DNA of 30,543 nt from a virus. This document shows, piece after piece, positions 17,506 to 23,933 of this stretch. Made by a program: the position numbers and the translations under genes. The stretch covers positions 1 through 30,543 of IMG/VR virus record IMGVR_UViG_3300022693_000780. One strand, written 5' to 3'. Position 1 is the stretch's first letter, and every line of letters starts with the position of its first letter. The notes under the pieces are model-generated. The model was given only the letters and a program-made list of their open reading frames with translations, had not been told where the DNA came from and searched no databases.

Positions 17506-18353
17506 AAGAAGTTTCCTGCAAATACTGGTTTCAAATCCGCATTAACAATTTGGTGTAGATCAGCATTTACCATCCAATTGTCAGTAGTCCCTATCAGGGT
17601 TTTAAAATCGTGCAACATGAAATCAGTGAGTATGTTATTGCTTGCGTCCGTTTCCAGGCTCAAACTATTCACGCTGGTTAATTCAATCAAGTGCGTTAAG
17701 TTCTTGTGAAATCGAACAGTCAATCCGAAATCAATAAGGACGGTCTGGTTAGCGGGAAAAAACGAAGCAAGAAAGTTAAACTGGAAAATTAGAGGAGCAG
17801 AATTTGTCGGACCTGCATAAATGGAATATTGCACATCAGCCGTAGCCGCTAACGATCCTGTCTGGTGCGTAGCACTCTCTACCACCTCATCGGTAGTCGG
17901 GGCAATTTGTTGGCTAATGGTGGTGTTGATTATTTCTGAAACTGCAGGACCGGGAAAAACGGAAGAAGTTCTTTTAACGTCAACCACAGGGACTTCATGG
18001 AAAGCACTTCCAAAGTCATTAAAAGGAGTTTCAGGGATTAAAGAACTGGGTTTGTCATTCGGTTCAGCCGAATCAGTGGTACGAATAAAACGACCCGTTG
18101 CCGATGCAGTTAAAGCTGGGCCAATATTTACAGAATTTGAGCCTGTTGCAATTGCTGAATCGTTATAAGCACCACCAATACGTTTCGCCTGGACAGTTAC
18201 CGTATTTTTCCCATTGAGTGATTTAATTATAAATCGGAATCCTTCTTTTGTATCGCTATCCCCGTCTTCATTCGATTGAACAAATACCCGGTCGCGGGGA
18301 TTGCGGAATGATAAGTCTGGGCCACCTGACGGGGATTGAGTTTGAACAGTCAT
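17502..18353 (-). CDS. Virion-associated hypothetical protein
   Basis: 283 aa, starting MTVQTQSPSGGPDLSFRNPR. The N-terminal half is strand-rich and polar; the middle contains 'TTISQQIAPTTDEVVESATH', and residues 175-230 contain 'IFQFNFLASFFPANQTVLIDF'. It is flanked by the DUF1353 gene and the fibre gene with one- and four-base overlaps. No family recognised. A fibre attachment or tail protein is plausible from position. Confidence 0.55.
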   Translation of the reverse strand: MTVQTQSPSGGPDLSFRNPRDRVFVQSNEDGDSDTKEGFRFIIKSLNGKNTVTVQAKRIGGAYNDSAIATGSNSVNIGPALTASATGRFIRTTDSAEPNDKPSSLIPETPFNDFGSAFHEVPVVDVKRTSSVFPGPAVSEIINTTISQQIAPTTDEVVESATHQTGSLAATADVQYSIYAGPTNSAPLIFQFNFLASFFPANQTVLIDFGLTVRFHKNLTHLIELTSVNSLSLETDASNNILTDFMLHDFKTLIGTTDNWMVNADLHQIVNADLKPVFAGNFL

Positions 18354-18862
18354 TAGGCCACCTTCTTACGGAAAGAAACAAACCCTTTGGGCTGTATAGT
18401 GCAAAGCATGTGCCTTCCCCTATGTTCGTTCCAAGCCGTTGACCCAAACATTCTGAGTGATTTATAGGCAACTGCCGTAAAGAAGCTGGCACCCATGCAA
18501 ATCTTGTCAGCTAAGTCCTCAAACTTCTTATCTGCCTCTTTCTGGCTGTAGAATTCACGGATTACCCTGCGTTCCATACCGTCCAAGGATTCAATAGTCG
18601 AATAGGTGTAGAGGAATCGGTACTTGTAGACAAAGTCATGCAGTAGCCCCGCGATAAACAGATATCCCGTTGGGTTCAGGATATTCCAGAACAGTCTGGG
18701 GATACTGGCACCATCAAAGATGAAACCAGCGGGGATGATATAAGTGAAACCCCTCCCCAGAAAATCACAAGTCCAATCTTCCATCACTTCCCACCGTCTA
18801 CGTTCACCTCGTTTGCGAACCGGCAACGGCCTGAGTATAGGCATATCGTATTTAGTCAACAT
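18353..18862 (-). CDS. DUF1353 family phage protein
   Basis: 169 aa from ATG 18862. The family signature is clear: 'YIIPAGFIFDGASIPRLFW' (about 40-58), then 'AGLLHDFVYKY' with the conserved His-Asp, 'KEADKKFEDL' and 'VRxFGxxAW'-type end (SLRMFGSTAWNEHRGR). DUF1353 genes occur widely in phage late or lysis cassettes; biochemical role unknown. A longer frame reaches 18901, but it would overlap the M15 gene by 50 bp; ATG 18862 has 'AGGA' about 8 nt upstream and leaves an 11-bp overlap. Confidence 0.75.
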   Translation of the reverse strand: MLTKYDMPILRPLPVRKRGERRRWEVMEDWTCDFLGRGFTYIIPAGFIFDGASIPRLFWNILNPTGYLFIAGLLHDFVYKYRFLYTYSTIESLDGMERRVIREFYSQKEADKKFEDLADKICMGASFFTAVAYKSLRMFGSTAWNEHRGRHMLCTIQPKGFVSFRKKVA

Positions 18863-19244
18863 AAAGAATGTCCTGGTCCTTTGTCGGGTCGATATCAACA
18901 TGGATAAACAAACTTCTCACACCTACCCTACGAAACAGCCGGCAGAGAACAGGAAGGAGGGTCATTCTCTTATGGCTCTGAGTGCAAGAGATATCTACAG
19001 CATGACCGCTAAGGTGAGCAGAGAATACGTTCCCCCCTTCAGCCTCGTTATGCTTGGCGCATCGACAACCAGAAGTAATATTGATTGGATTGCCAATTTC
19101 ATCCCGGACTTGTTGAAGTCGATTGACCAGCAGTAGACTTATAGAATCCGATCCACACCCACACCGGCAAGCGAATTCATCACGGTAAAAATTATCGGAA
19201 AGTTTTTCTCGGGTAGGATTTGTGCCAGTCTCAGACAAAGACAA
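18852..19244 (-). CDS. M15-family D,D-endopeptidase (endolysin candidate)
   Basis: 130 aa. The M15 zinc-peptidase core is visible: 'NITSGCRCAKHNEAEGG' followed by 'SAHLSGHAVDI' (His 77, Asp 84 as zinc ligands, about residues 75-85) and 'FIHVDID' (His 115). Such phage enzymes cut peptidoglycan cross-links at lysis. The start is TTG at 19244, chosen because 'GAGGAG' lies 9 nt upstream and no ATG is available before the domain. It is the first gene after the candidate late promoter. No signal peptide, so a holin would be needed; none is adjacent, and the two-helix peptide at 23934-24104 is one distant candidate. Confidence 0.8.
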   Translation of the reverse strand: MSLSETGTNPTREKLSDNFYRDEFACRCGCGSDSISLLLVNRLQQVRDEIGNPINITSGCRCAKHNEAEGGNVFSAHLSGHAVDISCTQSHKRMTLLPVLCRLFRRVGVRSLFIHVDIDPTKDQDILYVD

Positions 19245-19292
19245 TATTTGTTACTCCTCGTTAGAAAGGATACAAAATGTTCTCTGTTATGA

Positions 19293-19321
19293 AATATAAG
19301 TCAAATAAACTGAGAATGCAA
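19293..19321 (-). promoter_or_regulatory. Candidate late promoter (minus strand)
   Basis: Minus-strand TTGCAT (19321-19316), 17-bp spacer, TATATT (19298-19293), about 50 bp upstream of the endopeptidase start. It matches the sigma70 pattern well and precedes an uninterrupted run of late genes. It lies between a palindrome at 19327-19341 and the gene. Confidence 0.55.
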
Positions 19322-19326
19322 CAATT

Positions 19327-19341
19327 ATTGTCACTGACAAT
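19327..19341. promoter_or_regulatory. 15-bp palindrome beside the late promoter
   Basis: ATTGTCA-C-TGACAAT is a perfect inverted repeat ending 6 bp upstream of the candidate -35 box, the usual place for an activator (or repressor) site. Related AT-rich repeats surround it: AACAATTATTGT occurs at 19320-19331 and again at 19375-19386, with a partial copy at 19338. Confidence 0.5.
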
Positions 19342-19362
19342 TATGGGTAAGGTGTATAGATA

Positions 19363-19378
19363 TGTTTCACGTGGAACA
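19363..19378. promoter_or_regulatory. parS site (chromosomal ParB-binding sequence)
   Basis: TGTTTCACGTGGAACA, read on the minus strand as TGTTCCACGTGAAACA, is an exact match to the bacterial parS consensus TGTTNCACGTGAAACA. ParB loads on such sites as a CTP-dependent clamp and slides outward for kilobases. No parA or parB gene is in this window. The site is 42 bp upstream of the candidate late -35 box, so a ParB clamp sliding from it would meet that promoter. That host ParB binds is an inference. Confidence 0.8.
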
Positions 19379-19403
19379 ATTATTGTTAGTTTTTAGGGCA
19401 AAC

Positions 19404-19443
19404 GGGGTTGGCAGACTCGTATTTGAGCCTAAAGGCCAACCCC
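19404..19443. other. 9-bp stem hairpin in the late control region
   Basis: GGGGTTGGC (19404-19412) pairs perfectly with GCCAACCCC (19435-19443) across a 22-nt loop. No T-run follows on either strand, so it is not a simple terminator. It could be a transcript processing or protein-binding structure at the end of the early transcript. Confidence 0.45.
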
Positions 19444-19486
19444 TACCATTGCATCTGCAGCGAACAACGGCTTGCCTATTTAGTCA

Positions 19487-19726
19487 CTAACTTGCTTTGT
19501 GCATTTCTGCGGTTTCTGTGTCGGCGTGCATGACGTTTAAAACATGAACACCAGAATCATCAGCATCAAAGATGTCTTGGAGAAGCTTCCTAATTCGTGT
19601 CTCGATGCTGAGCTTTTTCCACCGAGAAGGTGTATATCCTAAATGCTTCGCAGCCTGCTTTTCATCAGTCGATAGTTTTTTCTTCGTCTTGTAATTTGTT
19701 TTGATCAATACGCAATAAGATTCCAT
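19487..19726 (-). CDS. Hypothetical protein, last early gene
   Basis: 79 aa from ATG 19726, chosen over an upstream TTG (19765) because 'AAAGGA' lies 8 nt before the ATG. Sequence MESYCVLIKTNYKTKKKLST, then 'KQAAKHLGYTPSRWKKLSIETRIRKLL' and an acidic end. The middle has an HTH-like spacing (AAKHLGYTPSRWKKL) and basic residues, so DNA binding is possible; as the last gene before the late promoter it could be a late regulator. Both ideas are inference; no family is recognised. Confidence 0.55.
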   Translation of the reverse strand: MESYCVLIKTNYKTKKKLSTDEKQAAKHLGYTPSRWKKLSIETRIRKLLQDIFDADDSGVHVLNVMHADTETAEMHKAS

Positions 19727-19845
19727 TATTTCAATCCTTTCAAAGTGAAAGCTGAGAGGTTTCAAGGTGTTCGATATAACCTCCCCGGCCTCACGGTTAC
19801 GGGCCTCTCAACCATATTATTTATCGTGCCAAAATCATTGGGCGA

Positions 19846-19877
19846 TTAAAAATAGTTGGGCGGAAAGTTTTCGCCCA
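19846..19877 (-). terminator. Weak hairpin terminator in an early-gene gap
   Basis: Minus-strand TGGGCG (19877-19872) pairs with CGCCCA (19862-19857), 9-nt loop, followed by ACTATTTTTAA. It lies in the 166-bp gap between the genes at 19893 and 19726. The stem is short and the T-run interrupted, so leakage is expected. The rest of the gap shows a repeated TTGGGCG and nothing else clear. Confidence 0.35.
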
Positions 19878-19892
19878 GGTTTTCATGCAGTT

Positions 19893-20090
19893 TCATTCAT
19901 TCTCCTTATGCCATTGTTTCATTTGTTGTTTGTGCTTCTGCTCGAGGTCTTTCCTCATCCCCAGGCATTTAAGACAAGTGACATCCTTCCATCGGTATTT
20001 AGTAAGTTTGCCAGGGTCCGGTGAACAGAGGGAGGCTGAAATTTGGTGATATTGCCCCTGTTGGATCTTTATTTGTTTGCAGATGGTCAC
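19893..20090 (-). CDS. Small CxxC protein, paralogue of 23160-23327
   Basis: 65 aa. The core 'YRWKDVTCLKCLGMRKDLEQ' near residues 32-51 is the phage small-protein signature 'VTCxxCL', a probable half zinc-binding site, with an upstream Cys (SLCSPDP). The tail is a charged helix. ATG overlaps the upstream stop (ATGA). A related CxxC protein is at 23160-23327. Function unknown. Confidence 0.6.
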   Translation of the reverse strand: MTICKQIKIQQGQYHQISASLCSPDPGKLTKYRWKDVTCLKCLGMRKDLEQKHKQQMKQWHKENE

Positions 20091-20389
20091 TTCATAGCCT
20101 CGTACACAGCGTTGTAGAAGGCTTCGTAGCGGTCTTTGCCTGTTCCTTCGTGATCTTCATCCAAAGATGAAACATAACATTCATAACCATGCATTATTGG
20201 TTTAGGGTTTTGTAAGAGAAGGCTGTTATTCTCCACCGCATCCCACACCGCAAAGAAGCCGTCCGGGGAGTAGATGAACTGTTCAGGGTCAAACCATGAC
20301 ATTCTATGATCGCCTACGTACCAATTCCCATTATGACAGTGGTGATTAGCGACAGCACACATTTCTACAGCCATTTCTTGTTTGGTCAT
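20087..20389 (-). CDS. Hypothetical protein, early operon
   Basis: 100 aa, starting MTKQEMAVEMCAVANHHCHN. Contains 'WYVGDHRMSWFDPEQFIYSP' and ends 'DRYEAFYNAVYEAMK', the usual closing helix of small phage hypothetical proteins. Coupled by ATGA overlaps at both ends, so it is surely translated with its neighbours. No family or function can be named. Confidence 0.6.
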   Translation of the reverse strand: MTKQEMAVEMCAVANHHCHNGNWYVGDHRMSWFDPEQFIYSPDGFFAVWDAVENNSLLLQNPKPIMHGYECYVSSLDEDHEGTGKDRYEAFYNAVYEAMK

Positions 20390-20592
20390 TCCATTTCCTC
20401 GATTCGTTTTAACGCCGCATCTAACTGAAAATTGAGTTTGGCGTTTTCTTTGGCAATTTTAGCAATCACATGAGTGTCCCTATCCACCGTTGCTATGAGG
20501 CATATTATTTCATCAAAACTAAAAACTCCTGTAGATTCCCAATCCTTCTTTAGCTTCTCAAACTCTTCATCGGTCAATGGTTCGTTCATCAT
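20386..20592 (-). CDS. Small helical hypothetical protein
   Basis: 68 aa, MMNEPLTDEEFEKLKKDWES, ending in a Lys/Glu/Leu helix (AKIAKENAKLNFQLDAALKR). The leader is 'AAAAGGAGAG' directly before two ATG codons; the second gives better spacing. A coiled-coil or partner protein is likely; no family recognised. It follows the replication gene by 58 bp. Confidence 0.6.
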   Translation of the reverse strand: MMNEPLTDEEFEKLKKDWESTGVFSFDEIICLIATVDRDTHVIAKIAKENAKLNFQLDAALKRIEEME

Positions 20593-20650
20593 TCTCTCCT
20601 TTTATAGATTAACTAACATTTACAATCTTACAAAATCATCCCTCTATCAT

Positions 20651-21664
20651 TTAGGGCGGGGCAATACAGAAATCCACCAGCATACCGTTGCCAGATACTT
20701 CCTTCAAAAATAGCTCTATCATTTCTCGGTAGTTTTCAATCATCATCTTCCTAGTAATCTGATTCGAACAAGCAATAAGCAGGATACCACTCTCAAGGCT
20801 TATCGGGTATGAAGATTCAAACGATAAGTAGCTTTCAGCCGATACCTGAGACTTCACCATTTCAAGGCAATCAGACCATAGTTTTTCTAGGGCAGGGTCA
20901 GTGGGTTCTCGGGGATTAGGTGGATCCGGTGGCTCGCCGGGTTCAGGTGGTGGTGCTTCCTGGGGAATATAGTCCTGCCAATTGTTAAACCAGGTCGATC
21001 CGTTCTTCCAGTTCAGGTCTTTAAAGCCGTTGTGACGGTCATTACTCACTGATTGTTGATAGTTTTCTATGGCAAGATCATAGTTTTCAATATCTTCTGG
21101 CTTTTTGATACTAGCATTCCAGTGTTTCATTGCGGCCTTATGTCCGTCTTTCTTACCCGGATAGGTTTTCCATCGGTTTTCAAAGGCTTCCTGTTTTTCT
21201 TTTTCCCAAAGTGAATCCCCTTGTTTATTGTTTGAAGAAGAAGATGAAGACTGAAGACTGAAGACAGAAGAGTTGGAATTTGGTTGAACCAAATTTGAAC
21301 CACCCTTGAAATTTCGCTTGATTTGCCTATTTTCTGCTGATTTCTTCCCGGCTTGGCTCGATTTTTCCCGCCATTCGTCTTGTTTTTGGAGTTCTTTTTC
21401 TAGTCGAGGGTGAACGAGCCGGCGCGGGTCAGTAGCCATCGGAACGAAACAATCCATGACCTGAGAAGGCACCCCGTTTTCATTTGAATACCCAGGCAGG
21501 AGCCTTATAATTTTATCAGGATCAGCAGGGATTGAGCCTTGAATCCAGCAATTAGAAAGGAGGGTGATATAAACCCCGCGCTCCTCAAATGTCATGGAAA
21601 TGACGTTCTCATCGGACAGGAAATCGCCAGGGTAAAACTGGAATGCAGGGGATTTATTGTTCAT
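20651..21664 (-). CDS. Replication initiation protein: DUF1376 plus DnaA domain I-like end
   Basis: 337 aa. Residues 1-105 are a DUF1376 domain ('FQFYPGDFLSDENVISMTFE', 'ERGVYITLLSNCW'), a winged-helix-like fold of phage replication initiators. A Ser/Asn/Gly-rich linker (about 105-160) and a middle region 'RWKTYPGKKDGHKAAMKHW' follow. After a Pro-rich hinge, residues about 265-330 (LWSDCLEMVKSQVSAESYLSF, 'ILLIACSNQITRKMMIENYR') match DnaA domain I, which in DnaA contacts the DnaB helicase. So this protein likely binds the phage origin and loads host helicase. DNA-level repeats lie in the linker (see origin candidate). Confidence 0.75.
   Translation of the reverse strand: MNNKSPAFQFYPGDFLSDENVISMTFEERGVYITLLSNCWIQGSIPADPDKIIRLLPGYSNENGVPSQVMDCFVPMATDPRRLVHPRLEKELQKQDEWREKSSQAGKKSAENRQIKRNFKGGSNLVQPNSNSSVFSLQSSSSSSNNKQGDSLWEKEKQEAFENRWKTYPGKKDGHKAAMKHWNASIKKPEDIENYDLAIENYQQSVSNDRHNGFKDLNWKNGSTWFNNWQDYIPQEAPPPEPGEPPDPPNPREPTDPALEKLWSDCLEMVKSQVSAESYLSFESSYPISLESGILLIACSNQITRKMMIENYREMIELFLKEVSGNGMLVDFCIAPP
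21234..21302. repeat. Candidate replication origin: iteron-like repeats and a 19-bp palindrome
   Basis: Within the linker of the replication gene the plus strand has three tandem TGAAGAC units (about 21245-21266) preceded by GAA-rich DNA, then AATTTGGTT-G-AACCAAATT (21277-21295), and a direct repeat TTGAACCA (21284 and 21295). Lambda-type phages put iterons in the same relative place of the initiator gene. The Ser-rich coding may explain some of the tandem repeats. Confidence 0.45.
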
Positions 21665-22199
21665 AGAGATTTTCCTGAAAATTAGATTTGAGGCGATAAG
21701 TGCTCAAATCAACCTCTTTTATGTTTTCTCCTAATTCTTTTTTTAAAATATTAATTGGAACGATATGGCCCCATGTTTCGTTTGCTTGTGTATATTTCTT
21801 TTGGAGCACAAGAGGGTATTTTTTTAAGTTGCCATCCGTGAAAGACCATTCTTTTAATGCTTTTAAATTCATAAAATAAAATTTCCAAGAGTCGATAAAC
21901 CCATAAATTATTTTATCTGCCTGAGAATGGTCAAGCCATCCGCGTCTAAATAAATGTAAATTACTCCAAATCTCTAAAAATAAATTTCCCGTGGTTTTTG
22001 ATTCCACTTTCATTTCTATGCAAAATTGTGCGGCTTTTGGGGTCGTTATAATAAAATCTCCAAACACAATTTGCCATTCAGGTCTATCCGCTCTCCAAAT
22101 AATTTGCTGGATCTCATAACCCTGCAATTTAAAATAATTAATGACAACGGGAGAAGCTTGTTGTTCAATTTTGCTTGCAATCACAAAAGAATTACTCAT
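21654..22199 (-). CDS. PD-(D/E)XK nuclease-like protein coupled to the methyltransferase
   Basis: 181 aa. The segment 'VFGDFIITTPKAAQFCIEMK' (Asp 48, Glu 62, Lys 64) fits the D-x(13)-ExK spacing of PD-(D/E)XK nucleases, and is followed by 'TGNLFLEIWSN', 'GWLDHSQADKIIYGF', the usual strand and helix of that fold. Its ATG overlaps the stop of the MT-A70 gene (ATGA). It could be a recombination or packaging nuclease or act with the neighbouring methyltransferase. The fold call is by eye and unverified. Confidence 0.5.
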   Translation of the reverse strand: MSNSFVIASKIEQQASPVVINYFKLQGYEIQQIIWRADRPEWQIVFGDFIITTPKAAQFCIEMKVESKTTGNLFLEIWSNLHLFRRGWLDHSQADKIIYGFIDSWKFYFMNLKALKEWSFTDGNLKKYPLVLQKKYTQANETWGHIVPINILKKELGENIKEVDLSTYRLKSNFQENLYEQ

Positions 22200-23182
22200 A
22201 GAAGGATATCCTTATTAAAAAGGGTTTCCGCAATCTCATTACCCCACACAGTCCAATTGTGCGCCGTTTCTCGGGCAAACAATTCAAGATAAGGGCCAGG
22301 GCTCACCTTTTCAATAATCTCCCTAACTACGTGAGGCTTTTTGCTGTGCTGGGTACGTGGGACATTTATCCAACTCATTTGAGAGCGGTCTAAAAATGTC
22401 TGTTTGCCCCGAACTCCTAGCATTAAGATTTCATGTGAAACCCTCCAATAATTGCCAATCCCCATTTGAGGCTTTGTCCAAATATAAATCCCCTTATATT
22501 CAAATCCCCAGGCCTCTAAAATATCCCTGCAATCAAACAGAAAGGCATTTGTGGTCCAAATATGAAGGTGTGACTTCTCTTCAGCCAGTTCCTTTATAGG
22601 GAGATCTATAATTTCAGGAGTCGTAAGGGTGGGATAATGATTATCTGTTGCGGCGCGGGTTCCCTGATTTCCATATTTCCAAGGGGGGTCGGCATAAATT
22701 GCACCGAACTTTTCACCGCTTTCTAATAATTCCTGAAGGGTCTTAACAGCATCGGTTTTTTGAATGACTTCGGAGGCTCCGGAGCAATTAATCCTCAACC
22801 TTAATTCCTTAGTGGACAAACCCTCATTTTCCGCTATATCAAGAAACCTTTCTTGCAATTCAGGGTTTAATTTAGCTATCTCATAATGATGGCTCCATGA
22901 TAAAACCGGACGCCGGCGTCCGAATTCAATACTCTGACTGACTCGCTTCAGATGTCTTAAAACATCATATTCATAATCAGTGGCTTCGAGGGCTTGGCTA
23001 TACATTTCCCCAAATTTACGCTCACCAAAATTTAGCCAGTCCCCTACCCACCATTGGATTCTGTGATCTATTGCTTGCAGGCCAGCACCTATTTTTTCCC
23101 ATTGTTCATAGGAAATTCCTTCTGGTAAATGAAGGCCATCTTTTTTGAATATGTCGGTATCAAGATATAAGGCTGTTTTCAT
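22196..23182 (-). CDS. MT-A70 family adenine methyltransferase
   Basis: 328 aa from ATG 23182, which has 'AAAGGAAG' just upstream; a frame extending to 23224 would overlap the previous gene further. Residues about 1-135 are a helical N-terminal domain (DIFKKDGLHLPEGISYEQWE, EFGRRRPVLSWSHHYEIAKL). The MT-A70 domain follows with catalytic DPPW (165-168), 'NHYPTLTTPEI', 'SHEILMLGVRG', 'QHSKKP' and the SAM-binding 'PYLELFARE' near the end. These enzymes make N6-methyladenine in DNA; in phages they typically protect against host restriction or mark DNA for regulation. Confidence 0.85.
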   Translation of the reverse strand: MKTALYLDTDIFKKDGLHLPEGISYEQWEKIGAGLQAIDHRIQWWVGDWLNFGERKFGEMYSQALEATDYEYDVLRHLKRVSQSIEFGRRRPVLSWSHHYEIAKLNPELQERFLDIAENEGLSTKELRLRINCSGASEVIQKTDAVKTLQELLESGEKFGAIYADPPWKYGNQGTRAATDNHYPTLTTPEIIDLPIKELAEEKSHLHIWTTNAFLFDCRDILEAWGFEYKGIYIWTKPQMGIGNYWRVSHEILMLGVRGKQTFLDRSQMSWINVPRTQHSKKPHVVREIIEKVSPGPYLELFARETAHNWTVWGNEIAETLFNKDILL

Positions 23183-23327
23183 TTTCTTCCTTTTTCTCCA
23201 AACATTTCGGGCAAGTGGTATCATCCCATTTTTCAGTGGTCACAGTGGGATACTCAACGCCGCACTCAACCTCTGAAATCTGCATTTTCGCGGGTGGTTC
23301 GTCTAGTTTTTTATGGATCTTACGCAT
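23160..23327 (-). CDS. Small CxxC protein beside attP
   Basis: 55 aa from ATG 23327 (a 'GGGGACAGAAT' leader fits); a longer frame from TTG 23351 would run through the integrase arm repeats and is less likely. Sequence MRKIHKKLDEPPAKMQISEV, then 'KWDDTTCPKCLEKKEENENS'. The 'TCPKCL' with upstream Cys resembles the protein at 19893-20090, a probable half zinc site. It overlaps the methyltransferase start by 22 bp. Role unknown; Xis-like function is conceivable from its position next to attP but no HTH is seen. Confidence 0.55.
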   Translation of the reverse strand: MRKIHKKLDEPPAKMQISEVECGVEYPTVTTEKWDDTTCPKCLEKKEENENSLIS

Positions 23328-23330
23328 ATT

Positions 23331-23350
23331 CTGTCCCCACTTTGTCCACA
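23331..23350. repeat. Left arm-type repeat pair of attP
   Basis: CTGTCCCCAC (23331-23340) and TTTGTCCACA (23341-23350) are adjacent imperfect copies of the unit found twice on the other side of the core. Such paired short direct repeats are the usual arm sites for the integrase N-terminal domain. Confidence 0.55.
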
Positions 23351-23351
23351 A

Positions 23352-23375
23352 GAATAGCCTATAAAATAGGCATTC
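23352..23375. repeat. Hairpin within attP left arm
   Basis: GAAT-A-GCCTAT AAA ATAGGC-ATTC forms a 10-bp stem with one bulge, between the left arm repeats and the core. No T-run follows. It may bind an accessory factor or terminate weakly. Confidence 0.4.
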
Positions 23376-23409
23376 TCAAAAAGCTAAGTCGTTATATTTA
23401 AATGTTTTG

Positions 23410-23496
23410 ATTGATTTAACAGGAAGGATGGTGCCGATGGGGAGAGTCGAACCACCCCACCAGCACTACCTTGTAACTCCTTACTAAATCAATCGT
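23410..23496. other. attP core: tRNA 3' end with flanking inverted repeats
   Basis: Minus strand 23451-23429 reads as the end of a tRNA: T-loop TTCGACT, CTCCC, acceptor half CATCGGC, A, CCA. The T-stem partner (GGTGG) does not pair properly with CTCCC and no 5' half (GCCGATG) is present, so it is a fragment, not a tRNA gene. It restores a host tRNA (perhaps Leu or Thr type) on integration. GATTGATTTA at 23411-23420 and TAAATCAATC near 23484-23493 flank the core as a 10-bp inverted repeat. Confidence 0.65.
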
Positions 23497-23522
23497 TACA
23501 GCCATTTTGATAACGCTAAAAA

Positions 23523-23918
23523 CTACTTTGTCCACGCTTTGTCCACGCCAATCAATTCCGGGTTCTCGTAAATGTTGCCGATGATTTCCCAAGACTCATT
23601 TATTCCTGCCATCCCCATACCACCTTTATCATCTCTATGAAATCTCCAAGCCGCATCATTTGGATACCATTTAATCTCAAATAAGTATTTATGTGAATCA
23701 TGTTTAAGAACATCCCCCTCATAAATCTCTTTGCCGTTTTTATCTTTCAGCCCGGTGTATTGGACAACCACAACACGCTCTAAAGCCTCTTTTTTTGTAA
23801 TAAAATTCCAATTCATTCCATTTTTGAATGCAAAATCATAAATGCTTGTTTCGGTTCTTCCATCAATCAACCAAGACTTTTCCAATAAACCCCAAAATCT
23901 AAACTTAATCTCCCGCAT
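23523..23918 (-). CDS. YopX family phage protein
   Basis: 131 aa from the second ATG (23918), which leaves 7 nt after 'GAGGAGG'; the first ATG (23924) is one base from it. The family signature is complete: start 'MREIKFRFWG', 'VVVQYTGLKDKNGKEIYEGD' near 70-90, and 'SWEIIGNIYENPEL' near the end. YopX proteins are common in phage early regions and have no established biochemical role. The last codons overlap integrase arm repeats. Confidence 0.85.
   Translation of the reverse strand: MREIKFRFWGLLEKSWLIDGRTETSIYDFAFKNGMNWNFITKKEALERVVVVQYTGLKDKNGKEIYEGDVLKHDSHKYLFEIKWYPNDAAWRFHRDDKGGMGMAGINESWEIIGNIYENPELIGVDKAWTK
23527..23548. repeat. Right arm-type repeat pair of attP
   Basis: TTTGTCCACGC occurs twice in perfect tandem (23527-23537, 23538-23548). 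It overlaps the last codons of the YopX-family gene, giving its C-terminus 'VDKAWTK'. Together with 23331-23350 it brackets the tRNA-like core. Confidence 0.6.
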
Positions 23919-23933
23919 CCTCATACCTCCTCT

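Noticed and set aside
23429-23500. Complete tRNA gene on the minus strand
   Set aside because: Only the T-loop to CCA part is tRNA-like; the T-stem is mismatched and no matching 5' acceptor half or anticodon stem is present.
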